Assembly (NCBI GenBank): GCA_039613835.1
Contig: CP154827.1
Span: forward strand, 124,001-188,000
Origin: Acetobacteraceae bacterium
Lineage (GTDB): Bacteria > Pseudomonadota > Alphaproteobacteria > Acetobacterales > Acetobacteraceae
Direction: 5' to 3'
DNA length: 64,000 nt
The position numbers and the translations under genes were made by a program. The first letter of the stretch is position 1, and every line of letters begins with the position of its first letter. This document shows, piece by piece, positions 1 to 9,346 of this stretch. Under the pieces are notes generated by a model. The model saw only the letters and a list, made by a program, of their open reading frames with translations. It was not told where the DNA came from and made no database searches.

Positions 1-26
1 ACCGTCATCATCACCATCCTGCCTGA
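1..26 (+). CDS. ureE: 3' end of a probable ureE (urease nickel metallochaperone), cut by the window edge
   Basis: Only the last seven codons are visible, read in the frame that starts at base 3: Arg, four His, Pro, Ala, then TGA. A histidine-rich tail just upstream of ureF is typical of UreE, the dimeric chaperone that hands Ni2+ to the urease maturation complex. The call rests on this short tail and on position only, so the state of the rest of the gene is unknown. Confidence 0.4.
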
Positions 27-60
27 TGCCCCTCTGCGCTCGTTGAACCGTGATCAGACA

Positions 61-758
61 GTGACGAAACAGCGGGAACTCAGTCCCATGCGTCTGTTAC
101 GGCTGCTGAACTGGGTGTCGCCCGCCCTGCCGATCGGGAGCTTCGCTTATAGTCACGGGACGGAATGGGCCGTTGAAAATGGGGATATCCGAGATGCTGA
201 AACGCTGACTCTCTGGGTGCGTGACCCGCTTCTCCATGGTTCCTTCCGCGTTGATCTTGCGGCGGTGTTGACAGCGTGACGCGCGGAGGATGAAGATGCA
301 GCCCGTTCCGCCGCGGCTCATACGCTGGCACACGCCTCATCGCGGGAGAGATGGGAGGAGACGTTGCAGCAAGACAAAGCCTTTCTCCGTGCTGTCGAAA
401 ACTGGCCTGCCTTTGATACGCCCCAAACCGAGGCGCGCCGGATTTCACCCTCGGCGCAGTGCCCCCCCTGCCGGGCGCTTTCGGCTTGACGTGCCGCCAA
501 CGTGGTTTTTATGAACATATAACGCAACTTGCTTACGCACATTGTGCCGTGTTGGCGGTGATTTCCGCCCGTGTGCGGCTCATTCCTCTGGGGCAGGCAG
601 AGTCGCTGCGTGTCCTGGCGGCCCTGGAAGGCGAGATTGTGCGGATGATTGAGAGGATGCAGAATGTGACGCTCGATCAAGTCGGCAGCATATGCTTCGC
701 GTCCGACCTGGCCGCGATGCTGCATGAAACGCAAAAAACAAGGCTGTTCAGAACGTGA
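61..758 (+). pseudogene. ureF: ureF, urease accessory protein, disrupted
   Basis: UreF works with UreD/UreH and UreG as a GTPase regulator when nickel is loaded into urease. The N-terminal part carries the family signature LLNWVSPALPIGSFAYSHG. The frame then meets an in-frame TGA at 277-279 and continues in the same frame with UreF-like sequence (SSRERWEETLQQDKAFLRA). A frameshift near 455 moves the C-terminal part (ISARVRLIPLGQAESLRVL) into another frame. At least two independent lesions mean no full-length product. The start is uncertain: GTG at 61, ATG at 88 and TTG at 43 are all possible. The final TGA overlaps the ATG of ureG by one base, the remains of a coupled operon. Confidence 0.85.
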
Positions 759-1400
759 TGACACATCAGGAAAAATCCGATCATTCCCGTCCCCTAAAAA
801 TTGGGATCGGTGGGCCGGTTGGCTCCGGTAAAACAACGTTGATGCACAGATTATGCCTGTTTTTCCGCGACCTTTGCGAGGTGGCGGTGATCACGAATGA
901 TATTTACACGCGGGAAGATGCTGAATTCCTGATCCGCGCCGGGTCCCTGCCGGCGGAACGCATCCTCGGTATCGAAACGGGCGGCTGCCCACATACGGCC
1001 ATCCGGGAAGATGCCAGCATCAATCTCGCCGGAATTGAAGCGCTGACGGAAAAATTCCAGCAGCTCGACATCATTTTGATTGAAAGCGGGGGGGGGCGAT
1101 AATCTTGCAGCGACTTTCAGCCCGGAACTCGTTGACCTGACGCTTTACGTAATTGATGTTTCGGCAGGTGACAAAATTCCGCGCAAAGGCGGCCCGGGCA
1201 TCACGCGCTGTGATCTTCTCATTATCAATAAGACGGATCTCGCACCCTATATGGGCGCCGATCTCAACGTCATGGCGCATGACAGTCGGCTTATGAGGCG
1301 GGATCGACCTTTTCTCTTTACTAATCTGCGCGATGATGAAGGCGTGATGGAAATTGCACGTTTCATCATGCAGAAAGGTAGATTGAAAGTCGTGGCCTGA
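758..1400 (+). pseudogene. ureG: ureG, urease accessory GTPase, frameshifted at a run of nine G
   Basis: UreG is the SIMIBI-class GTPase that drives nickel insertion into urease. The first part has the P-loop [13 protein letters not shown], the segment [15 protein letters not shown] and the metal-binding [13 protein letters not shown] with its CPH motif. At 1087-1095 a run of nine G breaks the frame just after the ESG motif. The +1 frame then continues perfectly with [20 protein letters not shown] and the NKTDLAPY guanine-specificity motif to a normal end. Removing one G would restore about 213 residues, close to the normal length. A single homopolymer indel could be a sequencing error or slippage, but its neighbours are also broken, so decay is favoured. 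Confidence 0.85.
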
Positions 1401-1416
1401 AGGAAGGGAAGCAAAA

Positions 1417-2297
1417 ATGGTGATCAACCTTTTCCTGCTCAATATCGGCCTGTGGGTTTTGTCCGCGCTGACACCCGGCATCCCCTATGCCGTCATCCTG
1501 CTGGCCTGGACACTTGGGCTGAGGCACGCGCTTGATGTTGACCACATTGCGGCAATCGACGCTGTGTCACGTTAGATGATGCTGCACGGTCGACCGGCGC
1601 ATCGGGTCGGGCTGTATTTTTCAATCGGGCATTCCGCTGTTGTCCTGACGGCGGCCTGCATCGCTGCGTGGTATGCCTCGTCCCATGTTCTGGAAGAGGG
1701 GCCGCCATTGGTCGACAATCGTTTTAGCGCGCTTTTTTCCGCTCTGTTCCTTCTTCTCATCGGCGGCGCCAACCTCACAGTCTCTTCCGCCCGGCCCGGC
1801 CTGTGCAGACGCGGAAAGGATCGGGGCGGCTGATGTCGCGGGTGACGTCACCCGGGCATATGGTGGTGGTGGGCTTCCTGTTCGGGCTGGGTTTCGATAC
1901 GGCGAGTGAAATCGGCCTGATGGCCCTGAACGGCGGCGCAGCGCGCTTCCGTCTTCGCTGTCGTGCTGATCCCCGTCATCTTCGCGGCCGGGATGATGCT
2001 GGTCGATGGGGTTGATTCATTTCTGATGGCGAAGCTCTGGAGCCGCCCGGCGCAACGTGTCACTTACCAGCGCCTCGTCACACTTGTGTCGGCCGCAATC
2101 GCCCTCTTCATCGGGGGGCAGGAACTCCTTGCCTGGGGGCCTTCAACCATCCCGTCATTGAAAAGCTGACGGGCTGGATCGACGCGCATGTCAGGCAGAT
2201 GGGTGGGTCAATCGTCGCGGCTTACGTCCTGCTCTATTTACTGATGAGGCGACGCCTCAGCATTGGCGGAAAAATGCGGATCGGGTCGCACTCATAG
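1417..2297 (+). pseudogene. NiCoT-family nickel/cobalt permease (HoxN/NixA type), disrupted
   Basis: This is the remnant of an eight-helix inner-membrane Ni2+/Co2+ transporter. All the hallmark motifs are present but in different frames. The metal-selectivity helix RHALDVDHIAAID lies near codon 45, followed by a TAG stop at 1573. The next segment has FSIGHSAVVL. A frameshift near 1800 leads to GFLFGLGFDTASEIGL, another shift near 1940 leads to VIFAAGMMLVDGVDSFLMAK, and a last shift near 2135 leads to the C-terminal helix. It sits 16 bases after ureG, as expected for a permease feeding nickel to urease. The nickel importer and its client pathway have decayed together. Confidence 0.85.
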
Positions 2298-2318
2298 GCG
2301 CGACCCCGCCAGAGATTT

Positions 2319-4652
2319 TTAAGAGGGAAACGCCCCCGGTGCTTCCGGCAACTGCGCCAGGCCCTTATCCTCATGTGACGCCTGACCCGCGCGGAGCGCG
2401 CGCGCTGCATTGACCATATTTGTCAGTGCGGGGATGACCTCCTGCCATTGGCGCGTTTTCAACCCGCAATCGGGATTGACCCAGAGGCGCGCCGCCGGGA
2501 TGCGTCGTCCCGCTTTAAGCATGAGGCCGATGATCTGCGATGTCTCCGGGATATTCGGGGCGTGAATATCATATACACCCGGCCCGATCTGGTTGGGGTA
2601 GTCAAATGTTTCGAAGACATCCAGCAATTCCATATCTGACCGGGATGTCTCGATTGTGATGACGTCGGCATCCATTTCAGCAATTTCAGCGATGATATCG
2701 TTAAATTCGGAGTAACACATATGGGTGTGAATCTGCGTTTCGTCGGTCACACCATTCGCGGCAATGCGGAAAGATTCGACAGCCCAGGATAGATATTCCT
2801 TCCATTGTGATCGTCGTAAGGGAAGCCCCTCCCGTAATGCAGCTTCATCGATCTGAATGATATGAATGCCGGCTTTTTCAAGATCGAGCACCTCCTGACG
2901 TATGGCCAGGGCAAGCTGATAACATGTGGTGGCTCTCGGCTGGTCATCACGGACGAACGACCAATTGAGGATCGTCACCGGCCCGGTCAACATGCCTTTC
3001 ATCGGTTTGTCTGTCAGGGAGGCGGCGTAGGTGATCCATTCAACGGTCATGGGTTTGGGTCGGCTGATATCGCCGAATAAGATGGGCGGCTTGACGCAGC
3101 GTGAGCCGTAGGACTGGACCCAACCATTCTGGCTGAAGGTAAATCCTTCCAGCTGCTCACCAAAATACTCAACCATGTCGTTGCGCTCTGCTTCTCCATG
3201 CACCAACACGTCAAGGCCGAGTTTTTCCTGCTCCCTGATGCAGCGCTGGATTTCCTGACGCATGAGCTTTTTATAGTCATCGACATCCAACAGGCCTTTT
3301 TTCAGCCGCGTTCGGGCCATGCGGATGTCATGCGTCTGGGGGAAAGACCCGATAGTGGTTGTTGGATAAAGCGGCAAATTCAATTTTTCAGCCTGACGCG
3401 CCGCGCGTGTCTCGAAATTATCGCGTCTTTGTCCAAGCGACGCGGAAATATCTCGCGTTGCGGCTTTGACGGCTGCGTTATTCACCCGTGCTGACTCGCG
3501 ACGGGATTTGACAGCATCGCGATACGCGGCCAATGCGGTGGCCACGGCGTCCCGCCCATGCGTCAATGCGCCTGCAAGGATTTTGAGCTCGGCAATTTTT
3601 TGCACGGCAAACGCCATCCATGCGCGGATTTCCGCATCCATCCCGGTTTCGAAGGTGAGGTCAACAGGCACATGCAGAAGCGACGCATGAGGCGCCAGCC
3701 ACAGGCGTGATCCGAGTTTCTGTGAAAGAGGCTCCAACCAGTCAAGTGTCGCATCGAGATCGGTTTTCCAAATGTTGCGACCATTGACGACGCCAAGAGA
3801 AATAACCTGGGAAGGTTGCGTGAGCCTGATCAGCTCGTTCATTTCGTCCCGCGCATTGATGGCATCAATATGAATACCCTGCACCGGCAGGCGTGCGATG
3901 ACGGCCAGATTTTCCTTCAATTGCCCGAAGTAAGTCGTCAGAAGGATTTTGACGGACCCCGTGTCCAGCGTGCGATAGACTTCGATGAAAGCATTCCGCC
4001 AGGCATCGTCGAGCTCAGTCACAAGTATGGGCTCATCGACCTGCACCCACGCGGCGCCGGCATGGGCAAGCGCGGCGAGTAATGATGCATAAACTGGCAG
4101 GATGCGTTTCAGGAGAGTCAGTTTATCCGACCCATCTTTGCTTTTGCCAAGGGCGAGGTAGGAGACGGGGCCAAGTATGACGGGTTTTGCGGTGACACCC
4201 TGTTTTCTGGCTTCAGCAAGCTCTGCCAGCAGGCGGGTGGCGTTGAGTTGAAATCGCGTTTCAGCGTCCAATTCCGGCACAATATAATGGTAATTCGTAT
4301 CGAACCATTTTGTCATTTCACCGGCGACGACGTGCCCTTCCGTATTTTTTGCGGACCGTCCCCGTGCGGCACGGAAATAGGCGTGAATGGCGTCATCATC
4401 AAAACTGCGCGCGCGCGCGGGCAGGTTGCCGAGCGTGACACTCATATCCAAAACATGATCATATAAGGAAAAATCACCGACCGGGATGAGGTCTAGACCC
4501 GACTGATCCTGCCGATGACGCGCACGAAGTTGCGCGGCGACCTCCTCAAGCGTGTCGATGGATGATTGACCATTCCAGAACGTTTCAAGCGCGAATTTCA
4601 GTTCCCGATGTGCGCCGATCCTCGGAAAACCAAGATTATGGGTCGTGACCAT
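2319..4652 (-). CDS. metE: MetE, cobalamin-independent methionine synthase
   Basis: The enzyme transfers a methyl group from 5-methyltetrahydropteroyl-tri-glutamate to homocysteine, the last step of methionine synthesis, without vitamin B12. The product is 777 residues, close to the usual MetE length, with the N-terminal signature [16 protein letters not shown] and the catalytic-half motif [10 protein letters not shown]. Zinc and homocysteine ligands are visible as HTHMCYSEF (His and Cys) and NPDCGLKTR (Cys). The frame is open for 40 codons upstream, but the ATG ending at 4652 is chosen because family similarity starts there and an AAGG-type ribosome site lies about ten bases before it. It is divergent from the metR-like gene and converges with the broken nickel permease. 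It is intact and probably activated by homocysteine-bound MetR. Confidence 0.96.
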   Translation of the reverse strand: MVTTHNLGFPRIGAHRELKFALETFWNGQSSIDTLEEVAAQLRARHRQDQSGLDLIPVGDFSLYDHVLDMSVTLGNLPARARSFDDDAIHAYFRAARGRSAKNTEGHVVAGEMTKWFDTNYHYIVPELDAETRFQLNATRLLAELAEARKQGVTAKPVILGPVSYLALGKSKDGSDKLTLLKRILPVYASLLAALAHAGAAWVQVDEPILVTELDDAWRNAFIEVYRTLDTGSVKILLTTYFGQLKENLAVIARLPVQGIHIDAINARDEMNELIRLTQPSQVISLGVVNGRNIWKTDLDATLDWLEPLSQKLGSRLWLAPHASLLHVPVDLTFETGMDAEIRAWMAFAVQKIAELKILAGALTHGRDAVATALAAYRDAVKSRRESARVNNAAVKAATRDISASLGQRRDNFETRAARQAEKLNLPLYPTTTIGSFPQTHDIRMARTRLKKGLLDVDDYKKLMRQEIQRCIREQEKLGLDVLVHGEAERNDMVEYFGEQLEGFTFSQNGWVQSYGSRCVKPPILFGDISRPKPMTVEWITYAASLTDKPMKGMLTGPVTILNWSFVRDDQPRATTCYQLALAIRQEVLDLEKAGIHIIQIDEAALREGLPLRRSQWKEYLSWAVESFRIAANGVTDETQIHTHMCYSEFNDIIAEIAEMDADVITIETSRSDMELLDVFETFDYPNQIGPGVYDIHAPNIPETSQIIGLMLKAGRRIPAARLWVNPDCGLKTRQWQEVIPALTNMVNAARALRAGQASHEDKGLAQLPEAPGAFPS

Positions 4653-4725
4653 GTCATGTGACCTTATTCTGTCAAAGATGATCACGACGGTAAGGACTTT
4701 AAGATATGAGCAAAAATGATATATT

Positions 4726-4754
4726 TTCATGAATCGATGAGCAATATTCATGAA
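4726..4754. promoter_or_regulatory. metE-metR control region with two TTCATGAA palindromes and a MetR-like site
   Basis: Two perfect 8-bp palindromes TTCATGAA start at 4726 and 4747, exactly 21 bp apart (two helical turns). Between them, TGAGCAATATTCA (4738-4750) differs by one base from the MetR recognition pattern TGAA-N5-TTCA. The second palindrome overlaps the ribosome-site region of the metR-like gene, so binding there could also give autorepression. That these bases are bound by MetR is inferred from the motif and the divergent arrangement. Confidence 0.6.
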
Positions 4755-4764
4755 GGGGGCGCGG

Positions 4765-5658
4765 ATGGCCATAATCGACCGCTCACATCTGGCAATTATT
4801 CAGGCCGTTGCGCGGGAGGGGTCTTTGACCGCGGCGTCCGTGAAGCTGAACCTGACCCAGTCCGCTTTGAGCCATTCAATCCGAAAGCTTGAGACAAATC
4901 TCGGTGTTGCCATCTGGCGACGGGACGGCCGGTCCCTGGCGTTGACCCAGGCCGGTGCGTGGCTGTTAAGCACGGCAAACCGACTGCTTTCCCAGCTTGA
5001 AGATGTTGAAGAGCGGTTGCTTCAATTTGCCCGCGGTGAGCGGGGGAAATTACGGATCGGGATGGAGTGTCACCCTTGTTATCAGTGGCTGACGCGTATC
5101 GTTGCCCCTTACCTTGATCAATGGCCGAAAGTTGATGTCGATGTCCGTCAGAAATTTCAATTTGGCGGGATCGGGGCGTTGATCGGGCACGAGATCGACA
5201 TTCTGGTCACGCCGGATCCGCTCTACAAACCGGGGCTGCGTTTCGTCCCTGTTTTTGATTATGAGCTCGTGCTGGTCGTGGGGGCCCGGCACCGTTTGCG
5301 CGGCGTGCATCACGTGACGCCGGAGGATCTTCTTGAAGAAATTCTGATCACCTATCCCGTTTCAACGGAGCGCCTGGATATTTATACGCAATTCCTCCAA
5401 CCGGGCGGTATCCAGCCGCGTCGCCACAAGCCTATCGAGACGACGGACATCATGCTGCTGATGGTTGCGCATGGTCGCGGTGTCGCCGCGCTGCCACGAT
5501 GGCTCGTGCAGGAATATGTGTGCCGTTTTGACCTGTTCCCCTTAAGGCTCAGGAAAAACGGCGTCTTGAAGCAGATTTTTCTTGGTCATCGGGAGAATGA
5601 TCGGGATCTCAAATATCTTCGTGCCTTTATCAAACATGCCGCTGAAACAACGATCTGA
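4765..5658 (+). CDS. metR: MetR-like LysR-family transcriptional regulator
   Basis: This 297-residue LysR-type regulator has an N-terminal winged helix-turn-helix ([20 protein letters not shown], residues about 21-40) and the LysR signature [21 protein letters not shown] type 2 periplasmic-binding-like effector domain fills the rest. The segment [13 protein letters not shown] is characteristic of MetR, which senses homocysteine. It is divergent from metE, the classic MetR target. The ATG at 4765 is preferred over the in-frame ATG at 4750 because AAGGGGGCG lies just upstream as a ribosome site. The reading frame is intact. Confidence 0.85.
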   Translation: MAIIDRSHLAIIQAVAREGSLTAASVKLNLTQSALSHSIRKLETNLGVAIWRRDGRSLALTQAGAWLLSTANRLLSQLEDVEERLLQFARGERGKLRIGMECHPCYQWLTRIVAPYLDQWPKVDVDVRQKFQFGGIGALIGHEIDILVTPDPLYKPGLRFVPVFDYELVLVVGARHRLRGVHHVTPEDLLEEILITYPVSTERLDIYTQFLQPGGIQPRRHKPIETTDIMLLMVAHGRGVAALPRWLVQEYVCRFDLFPLRLRKNGVLKQIFLGHRENDRDLKYLRAFIKHAAETTI

Positions 5659-5976
5659 GGGCGTTAAGATTTCCAGTGAATATCTTTCAGCTTTTCATGT
5701 GACCTCAATCTCAGCCTTGCCGATTTTGGCATTTTCAACCCTTAAAAAGGCAATTATTTTCCGCGTTCATGGCACGTGCTTTTGATTGCCGAAAGCAACA
5801 ATCCTCGCCTTATCCGCTCTCTATCGTTAGATGCGGGTTTACTTCCCGCATCATCCAATTCGATTGATTTGACTTAAGCCTGATTTGAGTCCGACGCATC
5901 TTATTACGGCTTGGGGTGTTGCTGCTGCCGCATTAACGCACAATATTTTATAATATATATTATGAAGATAACGTCA
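5659..5976. other. Intergenic stretch after metR, with one hairpin
   Basis: I see no convincing gene in these 318 bases. GATGCGGG and CCCGCATC (5830-5852) form an 8-bp stem with a 7-base loop. No T run follows, so it is only a possible terminator for metR. The last 40 bases before the tRNA 3' end are very AT-rich (TTTATAATATATATTATG). Confidence 0.5.
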
Positions 5977-6283
5977 TGGTGTCCGCGGCGGGATTCGAAC
6001 CCACGGCCCCAGGATTCGTACCACTTCAGCTTTCACTGCCGGCTCTGACACCGTTCGTGATCTGGACTGTCTCTTGGCCTTGATTTCCTGAGGAAATGTT
6101 AGGCCCCGCCCGTTCAGTCTCTACACCTTCGCCTGCAACTTGCAATGCGCTTGGCACGGGATTGGCACGGCCTGAGACAGCCAGAGCTTTCCCCGATTTT
6201 GAGCGGATCCGCAGGAGAGGTTTCCCCCTCTAGCGCCCAATTACTTAGGAATCCTGTGCTCTATCCTGCTGAGCTACGCGGAC
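5977..6283 (-). tRNA. tRNA-Arg (anticodon CCU), split by an intron in the anticodon loop
   Basis: On the minus strand the 5' exon (6283-6247) gives acceptor GTCCGCG, D arm GCTC/GAGC and the anticodon stem strand CAGGA, followed by TTCCT. The 3' exon (6016-5977) gives AA, the pairing strand TCCTG, T arm GTGGG-TTCGAAT-CCCGC, acceptor CGCGGAC, discriminator A and an encoded CCA. Joined after U36, the exons make a 77-nt tRNA with the seven-base loop TTCCTAA, so the anticodon is CCU. It reads AGG codons. The 230-base interruption would hide it from scanners that do not model group I introns. Confidence 0.92.
6017..6246 (-). ncRNA. Group I self-splicing intron in tRNA-Arg(CCU)
   Basis: The 230-nt insert follows the U of the CCU anticodon and ends in G, as group I rules demand (U at the 5' site, terminal omega-G). 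All four core elements are visible on the minus strand in order. P is AATCGGGGAAAG near 6199-6187, Q is AATCCCGTGCCAAGC near 6162-6148, R is GTGTAGAGACTGAACG near 6126-6111, and S is AAGAGACAGTCC at 6075-6064. GGG at 6238-6236 can pair with CCU as a three-base P1 guide, much as the Azoarcus tRNA-Ile intron pairs with CAU. There is no room for a homing endonuclease. Related introns in tRNA-Arg(CCU) are known from Agrobacterium. Confidence 0.88.
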
Positions 6284-6638
6284 ATCATCCGCCCGATGAT
6301 TAGGTTATTTCCCGATATGAAACAAGCGGCAAATAATAAGTCATTATTCACGCGTCTTCAGACAGAGGACCGCAAGCCAATGCGCCGAGTCGCACGAAGT
6401 CGCCCGTTTGGCTTCCGGGTTTATAAGGAAGTTAAGAAAGTATAAGCATGTCATGAGCACCCTTTTGCGGCGGGTGTGTTTGTTGCAGTACGAATAGGTA
6501 TGATTGTGTCACGAAATGGCGACCTTCGCCGCACCGGTACAGTCCAGGTAAGACGGGGTCCGAGTCATATATAATCTGCCTTCGAGAAGCTTTGGAACTT
6601 CGGAGGGAAGCCTCCTCCGGATCCGCCTTCTCGGGACG
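6284..6638. other. Intergenic stretch between the tRNA and the BTAD pseudogene
   Basis: I see no gene that can be supported here. The last 90 bases (from about 6551) are open in the reading frame of the following pseudogene and encode RIRLLGT-like sequence just before its first ATG. The original start may therefore lie upstream of 6639. Confidence 0.45.
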
Positions 6639-8585
6639 ATGGGGGCAGAGACATCCGGCGGACTGAGTGTGCTTCCAGTGGGTGGCAAGACGCGGGGTCT
6701 GTTAACTATTCTGGCGCTTTCCGACCGCAAACCCGTCATGCGTAAAACCATTGCGGACCTCTGCTTTGGAGTAACAGGGCGGATGAACTGGCGTGCGCTT
6801 CTCTCCGGCAGGAGATCCATCGCCTCCTTGTCGCACTTAATCCGTTAGGCGCTGATATTGTCGAGGTTCAGCGGCAGGCCCTGACACTCAAGCTTTTCCT
6901 GACCTGGGTGGATGTCGAGAAGATCCTGCATGGCGGCATCGAGGCCCTTCAGCTTGTCCCTTCACCCAGTGAGGGGCTTCTGACCGAACTCAACGCGATT
7001 GACCCGGCTTTTGACACCTGGCTGACCGCGCAGCGCAAACGCCTCGATCGTCACATTTTGTCGCTTTACAGTCAGGTCCTGGCGCAGGTTGAAGACCCGG
7101 AAGCCATGCTTGCCTGCGCGGAAGGGTTTCTGCAGCGCGACACGATGAATGAACTGGGCTGGCGGGAACGTCTGCAGGCATTCGTCACCAAGGGTAAGAT
7201 GGGGAAGGCCTCACGCACCTGTGCGGAGATCATGGATCTTTTCAATTACCGATTGGGCGCATTGCCCGGGCCGGAAACTATGCGACTGATCCGGGAGATA
7301 CAGGCGCACGCCGCCTCAGAGTCAACCGAATTCGGATTTTCAGAAAGCCAGAACCTGTTCAAGGAGACGGAGGTCGCACCGCGTGAGGTGGTGCCGAATG
7401 AGGCGCCGACAATCAGAAGTAAGCCCGCCCCGCATCGACATCCGGTTGTGTCAGGCAATGTCCCCCGCATATTGGGCCGCGTGGCTGTCGAAGCTTTTTC
7501 AGCCCCTTCGGAAGTCCATCTGACACCGACAGCTTTCGCCTTGGCAGAGCAGCTTGAAGTGGAACTCGTGCGGCTTGATACGCTGCAAGTGATCTTTCGT
7601 CCGGGGCAGAAAAGCGCGTCCTCCTCCAGTCCCTTCTTTCAGGCGACGCACCAGGCGATTGATTTCCGTGTCGTCAGCATCGTCCATTTGGGGGAGCCGC
7701 GGGAGTCGTCCCAGCGTGGTGCTGACCGGAACTGGGTAACCATCCGCCTGAACCTTCCGCAGGAGGAGGCGGAGCGTAACGCTTTTAGCCGTTACATTGC
7801 CTGGTCATTGCAATGGGCGTTGATGATCTGGGAGGGGCAGCGCGCCCTGAACCGCCCGATCGCGGAACTGAGCGCCACGCGCCTCGCCGCGCGGGCCGCC
7901 TGTTTGCCGACACATTGTGACTCCGTCCGTTCTGAGGAATTAAATGAGCTTGTCCGACGGGCCGAAGCAAAAAATAGTAAAATATCATCGTGCTTTACGT
8001 CAAGGCGCTGGTCGGGCTGGTGCGGTATTTTACGCGATGGCATCCGATTGAAGAGGAAGAGTGCAGGGCGCTGTCCCACGCGCTTGATCGCATCAGTTCC
8101 TATCTGAGGTATAATCCGCTCAGCATCAATCTCATGCTTTATGCGTGCCTTGTCTTTCCGGGGCAATATGATCAGGCGCGCGCTTTACTCGGAAAGCGCG
8201 GGCCGCTCCTCCAAATTTGTGTCCTCTTCCATCAACTGCTTCAATGCGATCAATGCCCTGCTGGACGGGGATCGAGCGCGGGCTTTGAGTTGAGATACGG
8301 GAATTCAGCGCCCGCAAAATGGCCTCCACGGCCCTGGCATTGCTGGAGCCGATCAGCGCCATGGTGTTGCATGCCTGCGGTGAACATGCCGAAGCCCACC
8401 AGGCCTGCACCGCCTATATCTGCCTTTATCCGAAGTCTGAAGCCGGGCTTCTTGTCTATCTGATGGGGCTGATCCAGCGTCGCGCGACGGTTGACGCCGC
8501 CGTTGCGGGCAAGCGCCTTCTGCGCCTCGCGCCGGACGCGACAGTGACGGGCATTCTCGCGCGCTTGAGCTACCTGCCCTCATGA
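6639..8585 (+). pseudogene. BTAD/SARP-like large transcriptional regulator, disrupted
   Basis: The pieces together resemble proteins with an OmpR-like DNA-binding head, a bacterial transcriptional activator domain (BTAD) and a TPR-rich tail. The first frame has the winged-helix start LLTILALSDRKPVMRKTIAD. A shift near 6805 leads to RQEIHRLLVALNPLGADIVE, then the BTAD helices with LNAIDPAFDTWLTAQRKRLD and the TPR-like pattern ACAEGFLQRDTMNELGWRER. A shift near 7985 opens another frame (SSYLRYNPLSINLMLYACL), and one more near 8250-8320 gives the end (MVLHACGEHAEAHQACTAYI). At least three lesions mean no full product. Its former targets are unknown. Confidence 0.75.
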
Positions 8586-8747
8586 TTTATGAATGGGTGC
8601 GTCAAATGCTGACCCTTTCCGACCTGCCGCGTTGAGACGCCGTGTCAAAGCTTGGCTTTAGCTGAACCACAGGATAGAAAAGACTTGGACCCAACCACCA
8701 TGCGCGCCCACGGGGGCCGCGCTTAAACGTTTCAGCTCAGAGGTAAC

Positions 8748-9275
8748 ATGATCGCATCCGCGCGCCCGAAGCCAGATCACTGGTCCCGCCATCATCACCA
8801 CATTCTGCGCCTGAATGTTTTTGCGGGCGTGCTCCTGTTTTCCTTGCTTGCGAGTTGCAGCTCTGACCGGGACCCGAGCGGCCTTGCAAAGCCGAAAAAT
8901 CATCTCATGACCGTCGATCGCGGTGCGACGGGGGGGGATGACCAATTGAAAGACGACGTCAATGTCTATCTATGGCGCGGGGCGCTGGATACGCTGTCAT
9001 TCATGCCATTTTCCTCCGCCGATGCGGTGGGAGGTATCATATTGACGGACTGGTATACCCCGCCCACCAGCCCGGATGAGCGTTTTAAAATCGCTGCTTA
9101 TGTCATGAGCCGCCGCCTGCGCTCAGACTCCCTGCGTGTTGCCGTCTTCCGGCAGGAGAGGCAGGGGGGGCAATGGGTCGATAGCCCCGTTTCGTCCAAT
9201 ACGGTCTCCGATATCACGACCCGTATTCTCAATCGTGCGCGGGAGCTACGGGCCGAGAATAAAGGCGGGGACTAA
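8748..9275 (+). CDS. DUF3576-family lipoprotein
   Basis: The 175-residue product has a basic start, a hydrophobic segment (VFAGVLLFSLLASC) and a lipobox-like LASC at about residues 33-36, so it is probably an exported lipoprotein. The body has the DUF3576 pattern VNVYLWRGALDTLSFMPFSS followed by ILTDWYTPPTSPDERFK. The function is unknown. In many alphaproteobacteria this gene precedes leuS, as it does here. AGAGG lies eight bases before the ATG. The start leaves a longer than usual n-region, so a later start cannot be excluded. Confidence 0.8.
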   Translation: MIASARPKPDHWSRHHHHILRLNVFAGVLLFSLLASCSSDRDPSGLAKPKNHLMTVDRGATGGDDQLKDDVNVYLWRGALDTLSFMPFSSADAVGGIILTDWYTPPTSPDERFKIAAYVMSRRLRSDSLRVAVFRQERQGGQWVDSPVSSNTVSDITTRILNRARELRAENKGGD

Positions 9276-9346
9276 ACGCTGCCCGGCTCCCAAGCGCATC
9301 TGACAGCCTTACTCACGTGATTTGACGAAAAGAATATCGACCTCTC

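Noticed and set aside
6017..6246. Reading the insert in the tRNA as a transposon or integrated element
   Set aside because: It has no terminal repeats, target duplication or open frame. The group I core elements and exact splice-site bases explain it better.
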